Below the pieces are notes generated by a model, which ran no database searches, had not been told where the DNA came from, and saw nothing but the letters and a program-made list of their open reading frames with translations. 37,926 nt of DNA from Candidatus Kuenenia stuttgartensis (GTDB lineage: Bacteria > Planctomycetota > Planctomycetia > Pirellulales > UBA1268), in NCBI GenBank assembly GCA_945860405.1, contig CAMARC010000005.1, positions 1 through 37,926 of the forward strand. Direction: 5' to 3'. Made by a program: the position numbers and the translations under genes. Below, in pieces: positions 23,638 to 31,637 of the stretch (position 1 is the stretch's first letter; every line of letters starts with the position of its first letter).

Positions 23638-24809
23638 GTCGGCGTTCTCCTGGTCCCGTTGCCTGTCCTGCTGCCTGTTCGTGGGCCCGATCCACTCGGC
23701 GCTGCCGCCGGGCTCCCCGGCCTGCCCGCCGAGGCATCGATCCCTGGCGTCTGTCGGGCCATCATGCAGATCAACCGCTCCAGAGCCAGCCTCGCTCGCA
23801 GGCCGCGGGAAGCATCCCCTTTGAGCGATCGGTCGAGGTCGGCAAGCCGCTGCGGAAGCTGACGGGCCCGACGGCCGCCGAGTTGCTGGAGCGATTCGCG
23901 GGCTTGGGCAAGCGCCTTGGGCCACGCCGCCACGCCGGCCGACTTGAGCGCCTCGTCGAAGCTGCCGGGGCGCCCCGCGCCGGGGGGGAGCCCGAGGAGC
24001 CGGGCGGCAGCAGCGAGGCGGCGGAGGCTCGTCGCCGCTTGGGCAAACAGCGCGATCGGGTTCTCGCCGTTGGCGAGGAGATCGGCGAGCGCCGAGAGCG
24101 CCTCCGGGGCGTTCCCCGCCGCCGCGGCATCGACCATTCCCCAAGCCGAACGCTCCTGCGCGCTCCCCACCATGTCGTCGATTGCCTCCGGGGGGATCGC
24201 CTTCCCCCCCTTGCCCTGCGCTCCGGCGAGCCGTTGCACAGCCTGATCGATCTGACCGAGTTCGTTGTTGAGGCGTTCGAGGAGACGCTGCGCGGTGGCG
24301 GCCTCGAGCACGCAGCCATGCCGGGCACGGGCCCAGTGCCGCACCCAGACCGCGAGATCGATTTTCGACGGCACGGCCAGGTCGATGACCGCGTGTTGGG
24401 CGGCGAGCGCCTTCGCCAACCGCGTCGTAGCAGGAAAGGTCTTGACGTCGAGGATCACAAGCCCGCGATGGCCGCGGGGGGCGGCGCCGAGGGTCTCGAG
24501 CGTCGCGCGACATTTGGTCACGAACGGATCGGCCGAGCGGACGACCGCCACTCGCGTCGCTCCGGCAAACATCGGCACCGTCGCCGCTTCATCGAAGATG
24601 TCGCGTGGATCCTCGATCGAGTCGCCGTCGAACTCCCGCCACGCCCACGACCGGTCGGCCTCGTCGGGCACCAAGTGCCCGCGGATGAGCCGGAGAAGCT
24701 CACCGGCCAGGAAGGGCTCGTCGCCCACAAGCGCGATCACCGCCGACGGCGGTGGCGACCAGTCATCGGGGGCGCGGAGGATTTCCAGGGCGGAGCGGGA
24801 TTCGGCCAC
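23634..24809 (-). CDS. holA: DNA polymerase III delta subunit (clamp loader)
   Basis: The start is GTG 24809 (VAESRSALEIL), with GAGG eight bases upstream, giving 391 aa. Delta opens the sliding clamp within the clamp-loader complex. The N-terminal domain shows 'VIALVGDEPFLAGELLRLI', matching the GDE.FL...E..R...L start of HolA, then 'PMFAGATRVAVVRSAD' and 'GLVILDVKTFPATTRLAKAL'. The middle collar region has 'LERLNNELGQIDQAVQRLA' and 'AIDDMVGSAQERSAWGMVDAA'. The helical domain follows: 'ANGENPIALFAQAATSLRRL'. The last 30 residues are a low-complexity Gly/Ser/Arg/Thr tail not usual for the family; it runs into the purB start, with a GTGA overlap. The upstream 252-nt stretch contains the tandem hairpins. 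Confidence 0.87.
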   Translation of the reverse strand: MAESRSALEILRAPDDWSPPPSAVIALVGDEPFLAGELLRLIRGHLVPDEADRSWAWREFDGDSIEDPRDIFDEAATVPMFAGATRVAVVRSADPFVTKCRATLETLGAAPRGHRGLVILDVKTFPATTRLAKALAAQHAVIDLAVPSKIDLAVWVRHWARARHGCVLEAATAQRLLERLNNELGQIDQAVQRLAGAQGKGGKAIPPEAIDDMVGSAQERSAWGMVDAAAAGNAPEALSALADLLANGENPIALFAQAATSLRRLAAAARLLGLPPGAGRPGSFDEALKSAGVAAWPKALAQARESLQQLGGRRARQLPQRLADLDRSLKGDASRGLRARLALERLICMMARQTPGIDASAGRPGSPAAAPSGSGPRTGSRTGNGTRRTPT

Positions 24810-24884
24810 GGGGGGCGCCTCGGAGGACGCCGGACCGGGGAAGACCTACGGCCCCGGAAACGGCAGCCGAGCAGTCTAGCTTTC

Positions 24885-24976
24885 CGTGGCAAAAGATACC
24901 CTTGACCTTGTCCGCCGCCCCGCCCAGGCCCGTTGCCTACTAGCTGCCCGTGGAAAAAGTCATCCATGACCTTTTT
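24885..24976. repeat. Degenerate direct repeat ahead of holA
   Basis: CCGTGGCAAAAGATACCCTTGACC... at 24885-24912 matches CCGTGGAAAAAGTCATCCATGACC... at 24948-24975 in 22 of 28 positions. The second copy is also the first arm and loop of the first tandem hairpin, so the left copy may be a decayed relic of the same element. Confidence 0.55.
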
Positions 24977-25037
24977 CCACTTGGAAAACCTCCGGTTTTC
25001 TCGAGTGCTACGCACTCGCGACCGCCTCGTGCGGTCG
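24950..25037. repeat. Cluster of four consecutive stem-loops (palindromic element)
   Basis: Within 88 nt there are four adjacent inverted repeats. A (24950-24980): GTGGAAAAAgtcat/atgacCTTTTTCCAC, 14 pairs with one bulge and a 2-nt loop. B (24984-25000): GAAAACC-tcc-GGTTTTC, 7 bp. C (25002-25018): CGAGTGC-tac-GCACTCG, 7 bp. D (25019-25037): CGACCGC-ctcgt-GCGGTCG, 7 bp. Spacers are 0-3 nt. They lie in the intergenic gap between the exported modular protein gene and holA, both on the minus strand. Such packing is far beyond chance and suggests a REP/MITE-like element or a structured RNA. Confidence 0.8.
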
Positions 25038-25061
25038 GGCCGTCACTTTATCCAAAGCCTG

Positions 25062-26870
25062 CTAGGGGAGGACCTTCACCCCGCCGAGTTTGCCGACAAC
25101 CCGCGGCATTGCCACGGTGACCGGCTCCGGCGTCGTGCCGCGGCCGATGTTCCCTGCGGCGTCACTCGCCTCGACCCGGATGAAGACCCGAGCCGGTGTT
25201 CCCCGCTCGGGCTGCCAGCGGTATTCGCCCTGCGCTTCCAACCCTTCGGCGATCGTCCCCCACGGGCCGTCGGCACTTGGCGACTGGATCAGCCGGACGC
25301 TCTTGGGAACGAGGATCTGATCGCGGGCCGCCCAGCGGATGAGCACGCCCCCCGGCTCGGTGTCTTTCAGGCGCGTCGCCTCGAGAATCTCGACCTGCGG
25401 GGGCTCGTCGTCGATGCCGATCCATCCTTCCGGCATCTCGCCCGAGCGTGGCCCGCCCCCGGCGTCGGGGAGGTCGGGGACAATCTCGAGACGGAAACCG
25501 TACAGCCCGGCAGCGGGAAGAGTGACTTCGATCGGACTCTGGCCGTCGTCGTCCACGGCGCTGCGCTGCCAGGTGACACCGCCGTCGTTGGTGCTCCACA
25601 GTTCCACGCGCACCGGGATGGTGTCGGGGCGGTCGGATTGCATCTCGTAATCCCAGGTGAATCTCCGGGAGCGGACGATCTGGAGGGGGCGGCCACGGTA
25701 TTCGGTGGGGAGCGCTCGCGCCACCGTCCCCGGTGCCGCAGCCTCGATCGCCGGGGTCGCGGGGGCAAGCGGCGGAGGCGCCGTGGCCCCCACCTCCGGC
25801 CGGCCACCAGAGGGCAGGCCCGCGCGACTGGCTGTCCCGACAGGACGGGCAAGCACGCTGCGGCTGTGGCCGGCTTCAGAAGGCGGGGCGACGGCCGCGG
25901 CCGGCCCCTCGCCGGCCCAACGTCCCGACGTGTCGGCCGCCCATCCCCCCGGGGGCACGGTGGCCACGTCCGAGGATGCCCCGGCCTGAGGCTCCTGCCG
26001 ACTCTCCAGCTGCCGACTCTCCAGTTGGCTCGCCGCGGGCAGGGCAGGGGGGGGCGCTGAAACCACCGCGGAGGATGACTGCCCGGGCAACGCCGGGACA
26101 CCGATCTCCGCCGCGAGCGTGCCCTGCTCGACACCAGGGTCGGCAGCCTCCATCGTGAACTGCTTCACGGTGCGATGCCCGGCGGCATCGCTGATCGCGA
26201 TCCGCACCGTGAGGGCCTCGACCTTCTCGCCTGCCCACCAGATCTCCTCGCCGAGGAGATGCGCCGGGGACTCGCGGGAGAGGATCGCCTCGGCGGCGAT
26301 CTTTTTCCAGGTCGGCTCCGCTTTCGTCTGATACTCCACCACCATCTTCGGGAGGTCGAGCGTGTCGTCAGCGGCCGCGTAGCGACAGACGATCTCGCCG
26401 TCGTTGCCCCGCCACACCCGGGCCGTGACGCGCGGCGCGGCGGCATCGACGAGGACGCGCATGTCGGGCCCCTCGCCCCCGCGCTGTCTCCCCTTGCCAT
26501 CGATCGCCCGAAGTCGAAACCAATACTCCCCGTCGGCCACGGCCCTGTAGACGATCGACCCAGCCTCCGGCCCGGCCTCGCCGGCCTGCTCCCAGGTCGC
26601 CCCGAGATCCTTCGAAGCCTGAAGGAGGACCCGCGCCGCGGCGTGGTCGGCCTGCTGTGACGGCGCTACCTTAAAGGGGATCGCGAAGGTCGTGTTCGTC
26701 GTCCGGACCAGATCGGGAAGCCTCGGGGCCGGAGAAAGCTCCTCCCCCCAGGCGCGTCCCAACAGCCCCAGCAGACAGACCGCCATCAACCCAGGAAGCC
26801 TCCGGCAATGGATGGCTCCACGGCCGTTCCCGGCGACGAACTGGCGAAAGTGTCTGCTGGTCGATCGCAT
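25062..26870 (-). CDS. Exported modular protein with Ig/Fn3-like beta-domains
   Basis: A 602-residue exported protein. The N-terminal signal peptide ends after 'LPGLMAVCLLGLLGRAWG'; an in-frame ATG at 26786 would give a shorter signal but lacks basic residues. Residues about 50-130 and 135-240 read as two beta-sandwich modules ('YWFRLRAIDGKGRQRG', 'RVWRGNDGEIVCRYAAADD', 'VRIAISDAAGHRTVKQF'). Residues 240-390 are a Pro/Ala/Gly/Ser linker with a QLESR duplication. Residues about 395-600 contain two more modules ('VRVELWSTNDGGVTWQRSAV', 'LYGFRLEIVPDLPDAGGG', 'GVLIRWAARDQILVPKSVRL', 'FIRVEASDAAGNIGRG'). The pattern resembles planctomycete surface proteins with Fn3-like repeats. There is no catalytic motif. 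A structural or adhesive role is inference. Confidence 0.8.
   Translation of the reverse strand: MRSTSRHFRQFVAGNGRGAIHCRRLPGLMAVCLLGLLGRAWGEELSPAPRLPDLVRTTNTTFAIPFKVAPSQQADHAAARVLLQASKDLGATWEQAGEAGPEAGSIVYRAVADGEYWFRLRAIDGKGRQRGGEGPDMRVLVDAAAPRVTARVWRGNDGEIVCRYAAADDTLDLPKMVVEYQTKAEPTWKKIAAEAILSRESPAHLLGEEIWWAGEKVEALTVRIAISDAAGHRTVKQFTMEAADPGVEQGTLAAEIGVPALPGQSSSAVVSAPPPALPAASQLESRQLESRQEPQAGASSDVATVPPGGWAADTSGRWAGEGPAAAVAPPSEAGHSRSVLARPVGTASRAGLPSGGRPEVGATAPPPLAPATPAIEAAAPGTVARALPTEYRGRPLQIVRSRRFTWDYEMQSDRPDTIPVRVELWSTNDGGVTWQRSAVDDDGQSPIEVTLPAAGLYGFRLEIVPDLPDAGGGPRSGEMPEGWIGIDDEPPQVEILEATRLKDTEPGGVLIRWAARDQILVPKSVRLIQSPSADGPWGTIAEGLEAQGEYRWQPERGTPARVFIRVEASDAAGNIGRGTTPEPVTVAMPRVVGKLGGVKVLP
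25995..26024 (-). repeat. Perfect 15-bp tandem duplication inside coding sequence
   Basis: CTGCCGACTCTCCAG occurs twice head to tail (25995-26009, 26010-26024), giving QLESR-QLESR in the linker of the exported modular protein. In frame and recent-looking; a slippage product and a possible variable site between strains. Confidence 0.85.
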
Positions 26871-27132
26871 GCCGCTGAATCGTCAACGCCGCGACGGCAC
26901 GTCCCGACTTTTGGGAATGACGGGTAAAGTCCCCCCAGATTCACATCCGCACGCGCTCGGTGACTCAAACTGGGAAACCGGCAGGGTTTGGGGGAAGAGG
27001 CGGTTTTCGTGCTGGACCGGGTGATCCGCCGACTGCCATAATCCGCGCTGCTCCGCAGCCGTCGCCCCGGTGTTTTTCCGGTCCGAGCCCCCTCTTCCCA
27101 GCCCCCCCCTCTCACCAGCCCCCCTTGCTGAC

Positions 27133-27450
27133 GTGTTCTCCCCCGAAACCTCGCTCCGCGACCTCGCCGGCCTGGCGGCGATCCTCGTTGGCGGACTTCT
27201 CGCCCTCATCGTCGCCCTCAGGGCCCTCCAGTCGTGGGTCAGGCGGGCGCAGCAGGATCAATCGGAGTCCGGTCGTGGCGATTGGGAAAACGCGCTGGCC
27301 GGCTACAAAAATCTCCGCGATCAGGGTGTTTTGAGCGAAGCGGAATACCGAAAAATAAGAACGCTCGTCGAACCGCACATGCAGAAGCCGGCTCCCGGAG
27401 GCACCCCGCCGCCGGCCAAGCCGCTTCCGCGGACGGGGCACGGCGACTGA
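27133..27450 (+). CDS. Small membrane protein with SHOCT-like C-terminus
   Basis: The track ORF starts at GTG 27070; a shorter start at GTG 27133 ([13 protein letters not shown]) removes a Pro-rich run and gives 105 aa. Neither has a clear SD, so the start is uncertain. One transmembrane helix follows ('[19 protein letters not shown]'), then a basic stretch and a short helical segment '[20 protein letters not shown]', which has the L...G.(I/L)S..E....K pattern of SHOCT-type oligomerisation segments. The tail is Pro/Lys-rich. It ends 58 nt before clpX on the same strand, so the two may share a transcript. The role is unknown; a local anchor for proteases is conceivable but unsupported. Confidence 0.65.
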   Translation: MFSPETSLRDLAGLAAILVGGLLALIVALRALQSWVRRAQQDQSESGRGDWENALAGYKNLRDQGVLSEAEYRKIRTLVEPHMQKPAPGGTPPPAKPLPRTGHGD

Positions 27451-27508
27451 CGAAGATCTGCCCGCGACCGATTCACGCCCAACCGCAGTCCGAAAGGGAA
27501 TTACCGAC

Positions 27509-28801
27509 ATGCCATCAGGGAAGGACGTCAACAACCTCGGTCGCCGCGGGGCGGGTGGAACGACGAAGAAGAACGCGTTCTGCTCATTCTGCCGCAAGAG
27601 CTACCGAGACGTCGGCCCGTTGGTGGAGGGCCCCGGGGATGTGTACATCTGCGGCGAGTGCATCGAGCTTTGCCAGTCGATCCTCGATCAGGAGAAGAAG
27701 CGCCGCGGCACGAGCAAGCAGCTCTTCACCTCGATCCCGTCACCGCGTGAGATCGTCGGCCATCTCGACGAATACGTCATCGGGCAGGAGCACGCCAAGC
27801 GGGTGCTCGCCGTCGCCGTCCACAGCCACTACAAGCGTCTGACGCTCGGCAGCGAGGGCTCTGATGTCGAGGTCGAAAAGTCGAACATCCTCCTCCTCGG
27901 CCCCACCGGCTGCGGCAAGACGCTCCTTGCCAAGACCCTCGCTCGGGTGCTCAATGTGCCGTTCGCGATCGGTGATGCGACCACGCTCACCGAGGCCGGC
28001 TACGTCGGTGAGGACGTGGAAAACCTCCTCCTCAAGCTCCTCAATGCTGCCGACTTCGACATCGAAGCCGCCCAGCGCGGGGTGCTCTACATCGACGAGA
28101 TCGACAAGATCGGCAAGACGAGCCAGAACGTCTCGATCACCCGTGACGTCTCCGGCGAGGGGGTGCAGCAGGCGCTCCTCAAGATGCTCGAAGGAACCGT
28201 TGCCAACGTGCCGCCGCAGGGTGGCCGCAAGCACCCCGAGCAGCAGTACATCCAGATCGACACCTCGAACATCCTCTTCATCTGTGGCGGCACGTTCGTG
28301 GGGATCGACAAGATCATCGCCAAGCGCCTCGGCAAGCGGACGATCGGCTTCGGGCAACCGACCGGACACAAGGGAGAGGCAACCCTCGCGGAACTGCTCC
28401 CGCAGGTCGATTCCGACGACATTCTCGAGTTCGGGCTGATTCCCGAGCTCGTCGGCCGTCTCCCGGTGATCTCGTCGCTCAAGCCACTCGACGAACCGTC
28501 GCTGGTGAAAGTGCTGAAAGAGCCCAAGAACGCGCTGGTCAAGCAGTATCAGAAGCTCTTCGGGATGGAAAACTGCCAGCTCGAGTTCACCGACAACGCC
28601 CTCTCCTCGATCGCCCGTCGGGCGATGCGGAAGGACACCGGCGCCCGTGGCCTGCGGTCGATCATCGAGGACGTGATGCTCGACGTGATGTTCGATCTTC
28701 CGGAACACTCCGGCAGCTCGTACGTGATCACGGAGCGGAACGTCGACGACAAGGAGCCGGTCCTGCCGGCCCGGGACACGCCTCGCCACAAGTCGGCCTG
28801 A
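27509..28801 (+). CDS. clpX: ATP-dependent Clp protease unfoldase subunit ClpX
   Basis: 430 residues, normal ClpX length. The N-terminal zinc-binding domain has C25-x2-C28 and C48-x2-C51. The AAA+ module has Walker A 'GPTGCGKT' (131-138), pore-1 loop 'GYVGED' (164-169), Walker B 'LYIDEIDKI' (193-201), '[15 protein letters not shown]', and the ClpP-docking IGF loop in 'KRTIGFGQ'. The arginine finger region reads '[13 protein letters not shown]', and sensor 2 is '[10 protein letters not shown]'. ClpX unfolds tagged substrates and feeds them to ClpP. AAGGGA sits nine bases before ATG 27509. clpP is not next to it, and the downstream space holds a structured element. The 'PPQGGRKHP' loop before '[11 protein letters not shown]' is present as in most ClpX. 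Confidence 0.97.
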   Translation: MPSGKDVNNLGRRGAGGTTKKNAFCSFCRKSYRDVGPLVEGPGDVYICGECIELCQSILDQEKKRRGTSKQLFTSIPSPREIVGHLDEYVIGQEHAKRVLAVAVHSHYKRLTLGSEGSDVEVEKSNILLLGPTGCGKTLLAKTLARVLNVPFAIGDATTLTEAGYVGEDVENLLLKLLNAADFDIEAAQRGVLYIDEIDKIGKTSQNVSITRDVSGEGVQQALLKMLEGTVANVPPQGGRKHPEQQYIQIDTSNILFICGGTFVGIDKIIAKRLGKRTIGFGQPTGHKGEATLAELLPQVDSDDILEFGLIPELVGRLPVISSLKPLDEPSLVKVLKEPKNALVKQYQKLFGMENCQLEFTDNALSSIARRAMRKDTGARGLRSIIEDVMLDVMFDLPEHSGSSYVITERNVDDKEPVLPARDTPRHKSA

Positions 28802-28831
28802 CGCGGCGAGGGACACCAGCAGGGTTCGCGA

Positions 28832-29004
28832 GTGCCGGGTCGGCACGGGCGCACAGCCTCGCTCTGCAGCGAGGGGTCGCCCGTGCTCCGAGAGCCGGCG
28901 TAGCCGACAAGCGGAGCCATGGATGGCGGAGCGCAGGCGGGTCCGAGTGAGCGGAGGCCTGGAGGGCCGTAGCGAACGTCCGGCGACGGGGCACGGGCGA
29001 CCCC
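28832..29004. repeat. Palindrome-rich intergenic element with three copies of GCACGGGCG
   Basis: GCACGGGCG occurs at 28843-28851, inverted at 28878-28886, and again at 28991-28999. The first two form a 9-bp stem enclosing a second perfect stem CCTCGCT-ctgc-AGCGAGG (28857-28874). Alternatively, GGGGTCGCCCGTGC (28873-28886) pairs perfectly over 14 bp with GCACGGGCGACCCC (28991-29004), enclosing a GCTCCG/CGGAGC hairpin (28885-28917). A further stem GTGCCG-ggt-CGGCAC (28832-28846) competes with the first. It lies between convergent clpX and the aminotransferase gene. It may act as a bidirectional terminator or be a dispersed palindromic repeat. No protein-coding gene is seen. Confidence 0.75.
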
Positions 29005-29023
29005 GAAGCCACGCTTGGCTCGC

Positions 29024-30160
29024 TCAGGAAGAGGCGTCGGCAAGCCTGATGAGGGCCGCGATCCCGCGGTCGAGCATCCGGTCGGTGACGGTGTAGGCGA
29101 TGCGGAAGTGGGTGTCGGCGGAGCCGAAGACGCTCCCAGGAACCACGATCAGCTTCTCCTGCTCCGCCGCAATCTCGGCAAACCGCTTCCCCGAGCCGCC
29201 GGGCGCCTCAGGGTAGAGGTAGAAGGCCCCGCCCGGCTTCACGAAAGAATAGTGGCCGGCGATGCCCGCCATCAGCTTGTCGCGCTTCCGCTTGCACTCG
29301 GAGAGGGGGACATCCATCGGGGCGTCGATCGCGGCGATCGCTCCCCACTGGCCGATCTGCGGGGCACAGACGAACGTGTACTGCTGCAGCATCGTGCAGG
29401 CATCGATGATCTCGGCAGGCCCGTGGACCCACCCCACCCGCCAGCCGGTCATCGCATGCGACTTCGAGAAGCCGTCGATGACAACGATGGCGTCGCTGTG
29501 CGCGGCCGGCGAATGGAAGGGCTCGTCATAGCAGTAGGAGCGGTAGAGCTCGTCGCTGATGAGCGTCACGCCCGTCTGCTCGGCAAGCCGGGCGAGGTCG
29601 CGCACGGTCTCGAGCGGAGCAACGAACCCGGTCGGATTCGACGGCGTGTTGAGGAGGATCGCCTTCGTCCGCGGTGTGATCGCCGCCGCCACTCGTTCGA
29701 CATCGATGGAAAACGACGGCGAGGTGTCGACGATCACGCAGGTGCCGCCGAGGAATTCGACGAGCGGCCGATACATCACGAAGGCCGGCTCGAAGAGGAT
29801 CACCTCGTCGCCGGGATCGATCATGGCCATGAGCACGAGGACCAAGGCGCCGCTCGAGCCACTGGTGACACAGAGCTTCCGCCCGGGCTGCCCCAGCTCT
29901 TCGCGAACGGCTCCCTCGAGCCGTTCGCGGAGCTGCGGGATGCCTTGGGTCTGCGTGTAGCCGCTCTTTCCGGCGTCGATGGCAGCCTTGGCCGCCTCGC
30001 ACGCCGCCACCGGCATGGCGAAGTCGGGCTGGCCGATCGCCAGATTGATCGGGTCGTCGAGCCGCGCGGCAAGATCGAACGCCTTCCGGATCCCGGAGGA
30101 ATCGAAAGCGCTGGCCCGCCGCGAGACGATCGTCCGCCGCACGGATGCCGGGGTGTTCAC
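29024..30160 (-). CDS. PLP-dependent class I/II aminotransferase
   Basis: A 378-residue fold-type I PLP enzyme. Landmarks: 'INLAIGQPDFAMP', 'GKSGYTQTQGIPQLRE', 'VTSGSSGALVLVL' (cofactor phosphate loop), 'NTPSNPTGFVAP' with the conserved Asn, 'LISDELYRSYCYDEP' with Asp and Tyr that contact PLP, 'VIDGFSKSHAMTGWRVGW' with the Schiff-base Lys and the following Arg motif, and 'FRIAYTV' with the substrate-carboxylate Arg. It resembles aspartate/aromatic aminotransferases of the AspC subgroup, but the substrate is not certain. The start is GTG 30160, overlapping the stop of the thioredoxin-like gene as GTGA, so translation is coupled. The C-terminus is complete. The gene ends beside the palindromic element. 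Confidence 0.92.
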   Translation of the reverse strand: MNTPASVRRTIVSRRASAFDSSGIRKAFDLAARLDDPINLAIGQPDFAMPVAACEAAKAAIDAGKSGYTQTQGIPQLRERLEGAVREELGQPGRKLCVTSGSSGALVLVLMAMIDPGDEVILFEPAFVMYRPLVEFLGGTCVIVDTSPSFSIDVERVAAAITPRTKAILLNTPSNPTGFVAPLETVRDLARLAEQTGVTLISDELYRSYCYDEPFHSPAAHSDAIVVIDGFSKSHAMTGWRVGWVHGPAEIIDACTMLQQYTFVCAPQIGQWGAIAAIDAPMDVPLSECKRKRDKLMAGIAGHYSFVKPGGAFYLYPEAPGGSGKRFAEIAAEQEKLIVVPGSVFGSADTHFRIAYTVTDRMLDRGIAALIRLADASS

Positions 30161-31356
30161 TTGGCGTCCTTGAAGATCTTGGCGAGTTCCTCACCGAGCT
30201 TCTCGCCGCGGACATCCATCGACACGACCTTGCCGTCCCGGCCGACGAGGATCACGGTGGGGATGCCGGTGATGCCGTAGTACGCGGCGAGCGGATGCTG
30301 CCACCCCTGACCCTCGGGCTGCTCGAAGAGGATCGTCCAGGGGATCTCCTTCTCCTTGAGGAAGGCTTCGAGGGCATCACGGTCGGTGTCGAGACTGATC
30401 CCCACCACCTCGAATCCCTTGTCGTGGTACTTCTCGTAGGCAGCCAGAACGTTTGGCATCTCGGCAATGCACGGCCCGCACCAGGTGGCCCAGAAGTCGA
30501 CGAGCACGACCTTGCCAGCGAGCGTCTTCTGGTCGAATGCTTGGCCATCGAGGTTCGTGCCGCGGATCTCCATCTCGTTGCCGATCAGGCCGAGGCGGCG
30601 GAGCATGCCGGCCATGCCCTCTCCCATCGCCTTGATCTGCGGATTGCTGCTCTTCACGAACGCCCCGCCGAAAGCGGCGTAGGCCTTGCCGGCCGCTTCG
30701 CTTCCCTCCGGCATGTGCTCCAGAGCGCCAGCGAACTGCATCGCAAACTGCGCGATCGCCCCGTCATCAGGGTCTTTCTCGAGCAACGCGTTGATCCGAG
30801 TGACGACGGATTCCGCCCCGGTGACGTCCTGGTCTTTGAGGATCTTCTGCGCATCGCCTACCAGAACGATCTGCGCGGCCTCGGCGGCGAGTTCGGCATC
30901 CCCACCACTGACGAGCGTCTCGGCGAACTCGTCGAGGGTGGCCTCGGCATCGCGATCGCCAAGCCGGGCAAGCAAGGTCAGGCTTTGGAGCTTCATCCGC
31001 GAAGCCCGCGCCCGGGCCTCGTCCTTCGGCCCCGTCTGATCGAGGATCTTGTCGGCCACGGTGACCGAGGTCTTGGCCACCTTGCCGAGAAACGCCTCGG
31101 CCTGCTGGCGGCTGGTCGGCTTGAAGTTCGTCTTGTGGAGCTTGTCGATGAAGGCGAGCAACTCCTCGGGAGTTCCGTCCGGAACCTCACCGATCTCGGG
31201 GATGCCGTTAGCTTCCCCCTTCTTGGCCGCGGTTGGATCGGCGATGTCGTCGACCACCACCTGGGCCGAGAGGCTCCCACCGGTCGCCAGGATGATCCCC
31301 GCGGCGCAGAGGATCGCTTGACCGGCGCGACGGGAACGGGCCATCGGGAAAAACAT
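30157..31356 (-). CDS. Exported TlpA-like thioredoxin with long helical N-terminal region
   Basis: The preferred start is ATG 31356 (MFFPMARSRRAG) with GAGG five bases upstream, giving 399 aa. A signal peptide ('AILCAAGIILATGGSLSA') is followed by about 210 residues of helical, charged sequence with tetratricopeptide-like spacing ('TPEELLAFIDKLHKTNFKP', 'GDRDAEATLDEFAETLVSGG'). The C-terminal 150 residues are a TlpA/ResA thioredoxin fold: 'VVLVDFWATWCGPCIAEMPNV' with the redox CxxC at 293-296, the TlpA insert 'VVGISLDTDRDALEAFLKEK', and the cis-Pro in 'GITGIPTVILVGRDGKV'. It likely reduces or exchanges disulfides outside the cytoplasm, for example in cytochrome c maturation; the partner is unknown. 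It is translationally coupled to the aminotransferase. Confidence 0.9.
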   Translation of the reverse strand: MFFPMARSRRAGQAILCAAGIILATGGSLSAQVVVDDIADPTAAKKGEANGIPEIGEVPDGTPEELLAFIDKLHKTNFKPTSRQQAEAFLGKVAKTSVTVADKILDQTGPKDEARARASRMKLQSLTLLARLGDRDAEATLDEFAETLVSGGDAELAAEAAQIVLVGDAQKILKDQDVTGAESVVTRINALLEKDPDDGAIAQFAMQFAGALEHMPEGSEAAGKAYAAFGGAFVKSSNPQIKAMGEGMAGMLRRLGLIGNEMEIRGTNLDGQAFDQKTLAGKVVLVDFWATWCGPCIAEMPNVLAAYEKYHDKGFEVVGISLDTDRDALEAFLKEKEIPWTILFEQPEGQGWQHPLAAYYGITGIPTVILVGRDGKVVSMDVRGEKLGEELAKIFKDAK

Positions 31357-31522
31357 GAAAACCTCGAGGGGATTCGCTCCCGAGGGGAGCAGGTGTTGAG
31401 TTGGCCTTGCGGACGACCCGTCGATCGTAACGGGCTCGGGCGGCACGGGGCAATCCGACCGGCAGCGCGGATTTCCGCTGGCGTTGGCCGAATGGGCGGC
31501 TGCGGGGTTGAAAACCGGGATC

Positions 31523-31565
31523 GGCGAATCGTTTTTCGCCTGGCAGATGGGGGAAAATCTTCCCC
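31523..31565. terminator. Two adjacent stem-loops after the envelope cluster
   Basis: GGCGAA-tcgttt-TTCGCC (31523-31540) and GGGGAA-aatc-TTCCCC (31550-31565) are perfect 6-bp stems in the gap between the stop of the DUF11 lipoprotein gene (31638) and the thioredoxin gene. Neither has a strong U tract in the minus direction. They are plausible weak terminators of the envelope cluster. Confidence 0.4.
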
Positions 31566-31637
31566 GCCGACGGCCGCAGCGACCGGGCCGCTGGCGACAT
31601 CGGCCGGCCCGGCGGCCCCTCGTCGACGATCAGCCGA

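Noticed and set aside
23638-24513. N-terminal ~290 residues of the 773-aa purB ORF
   Set aside because: Arg/Pro/Gly-rich shadow of holA in another frame. The GTGA overlap with its own SD sets the purB start at 23637.
24950-25037. CRISPR array
   Set aside because: The units are different palindromes with almost no spacers, not one repeat with unique spacers, and there is no cas gene.
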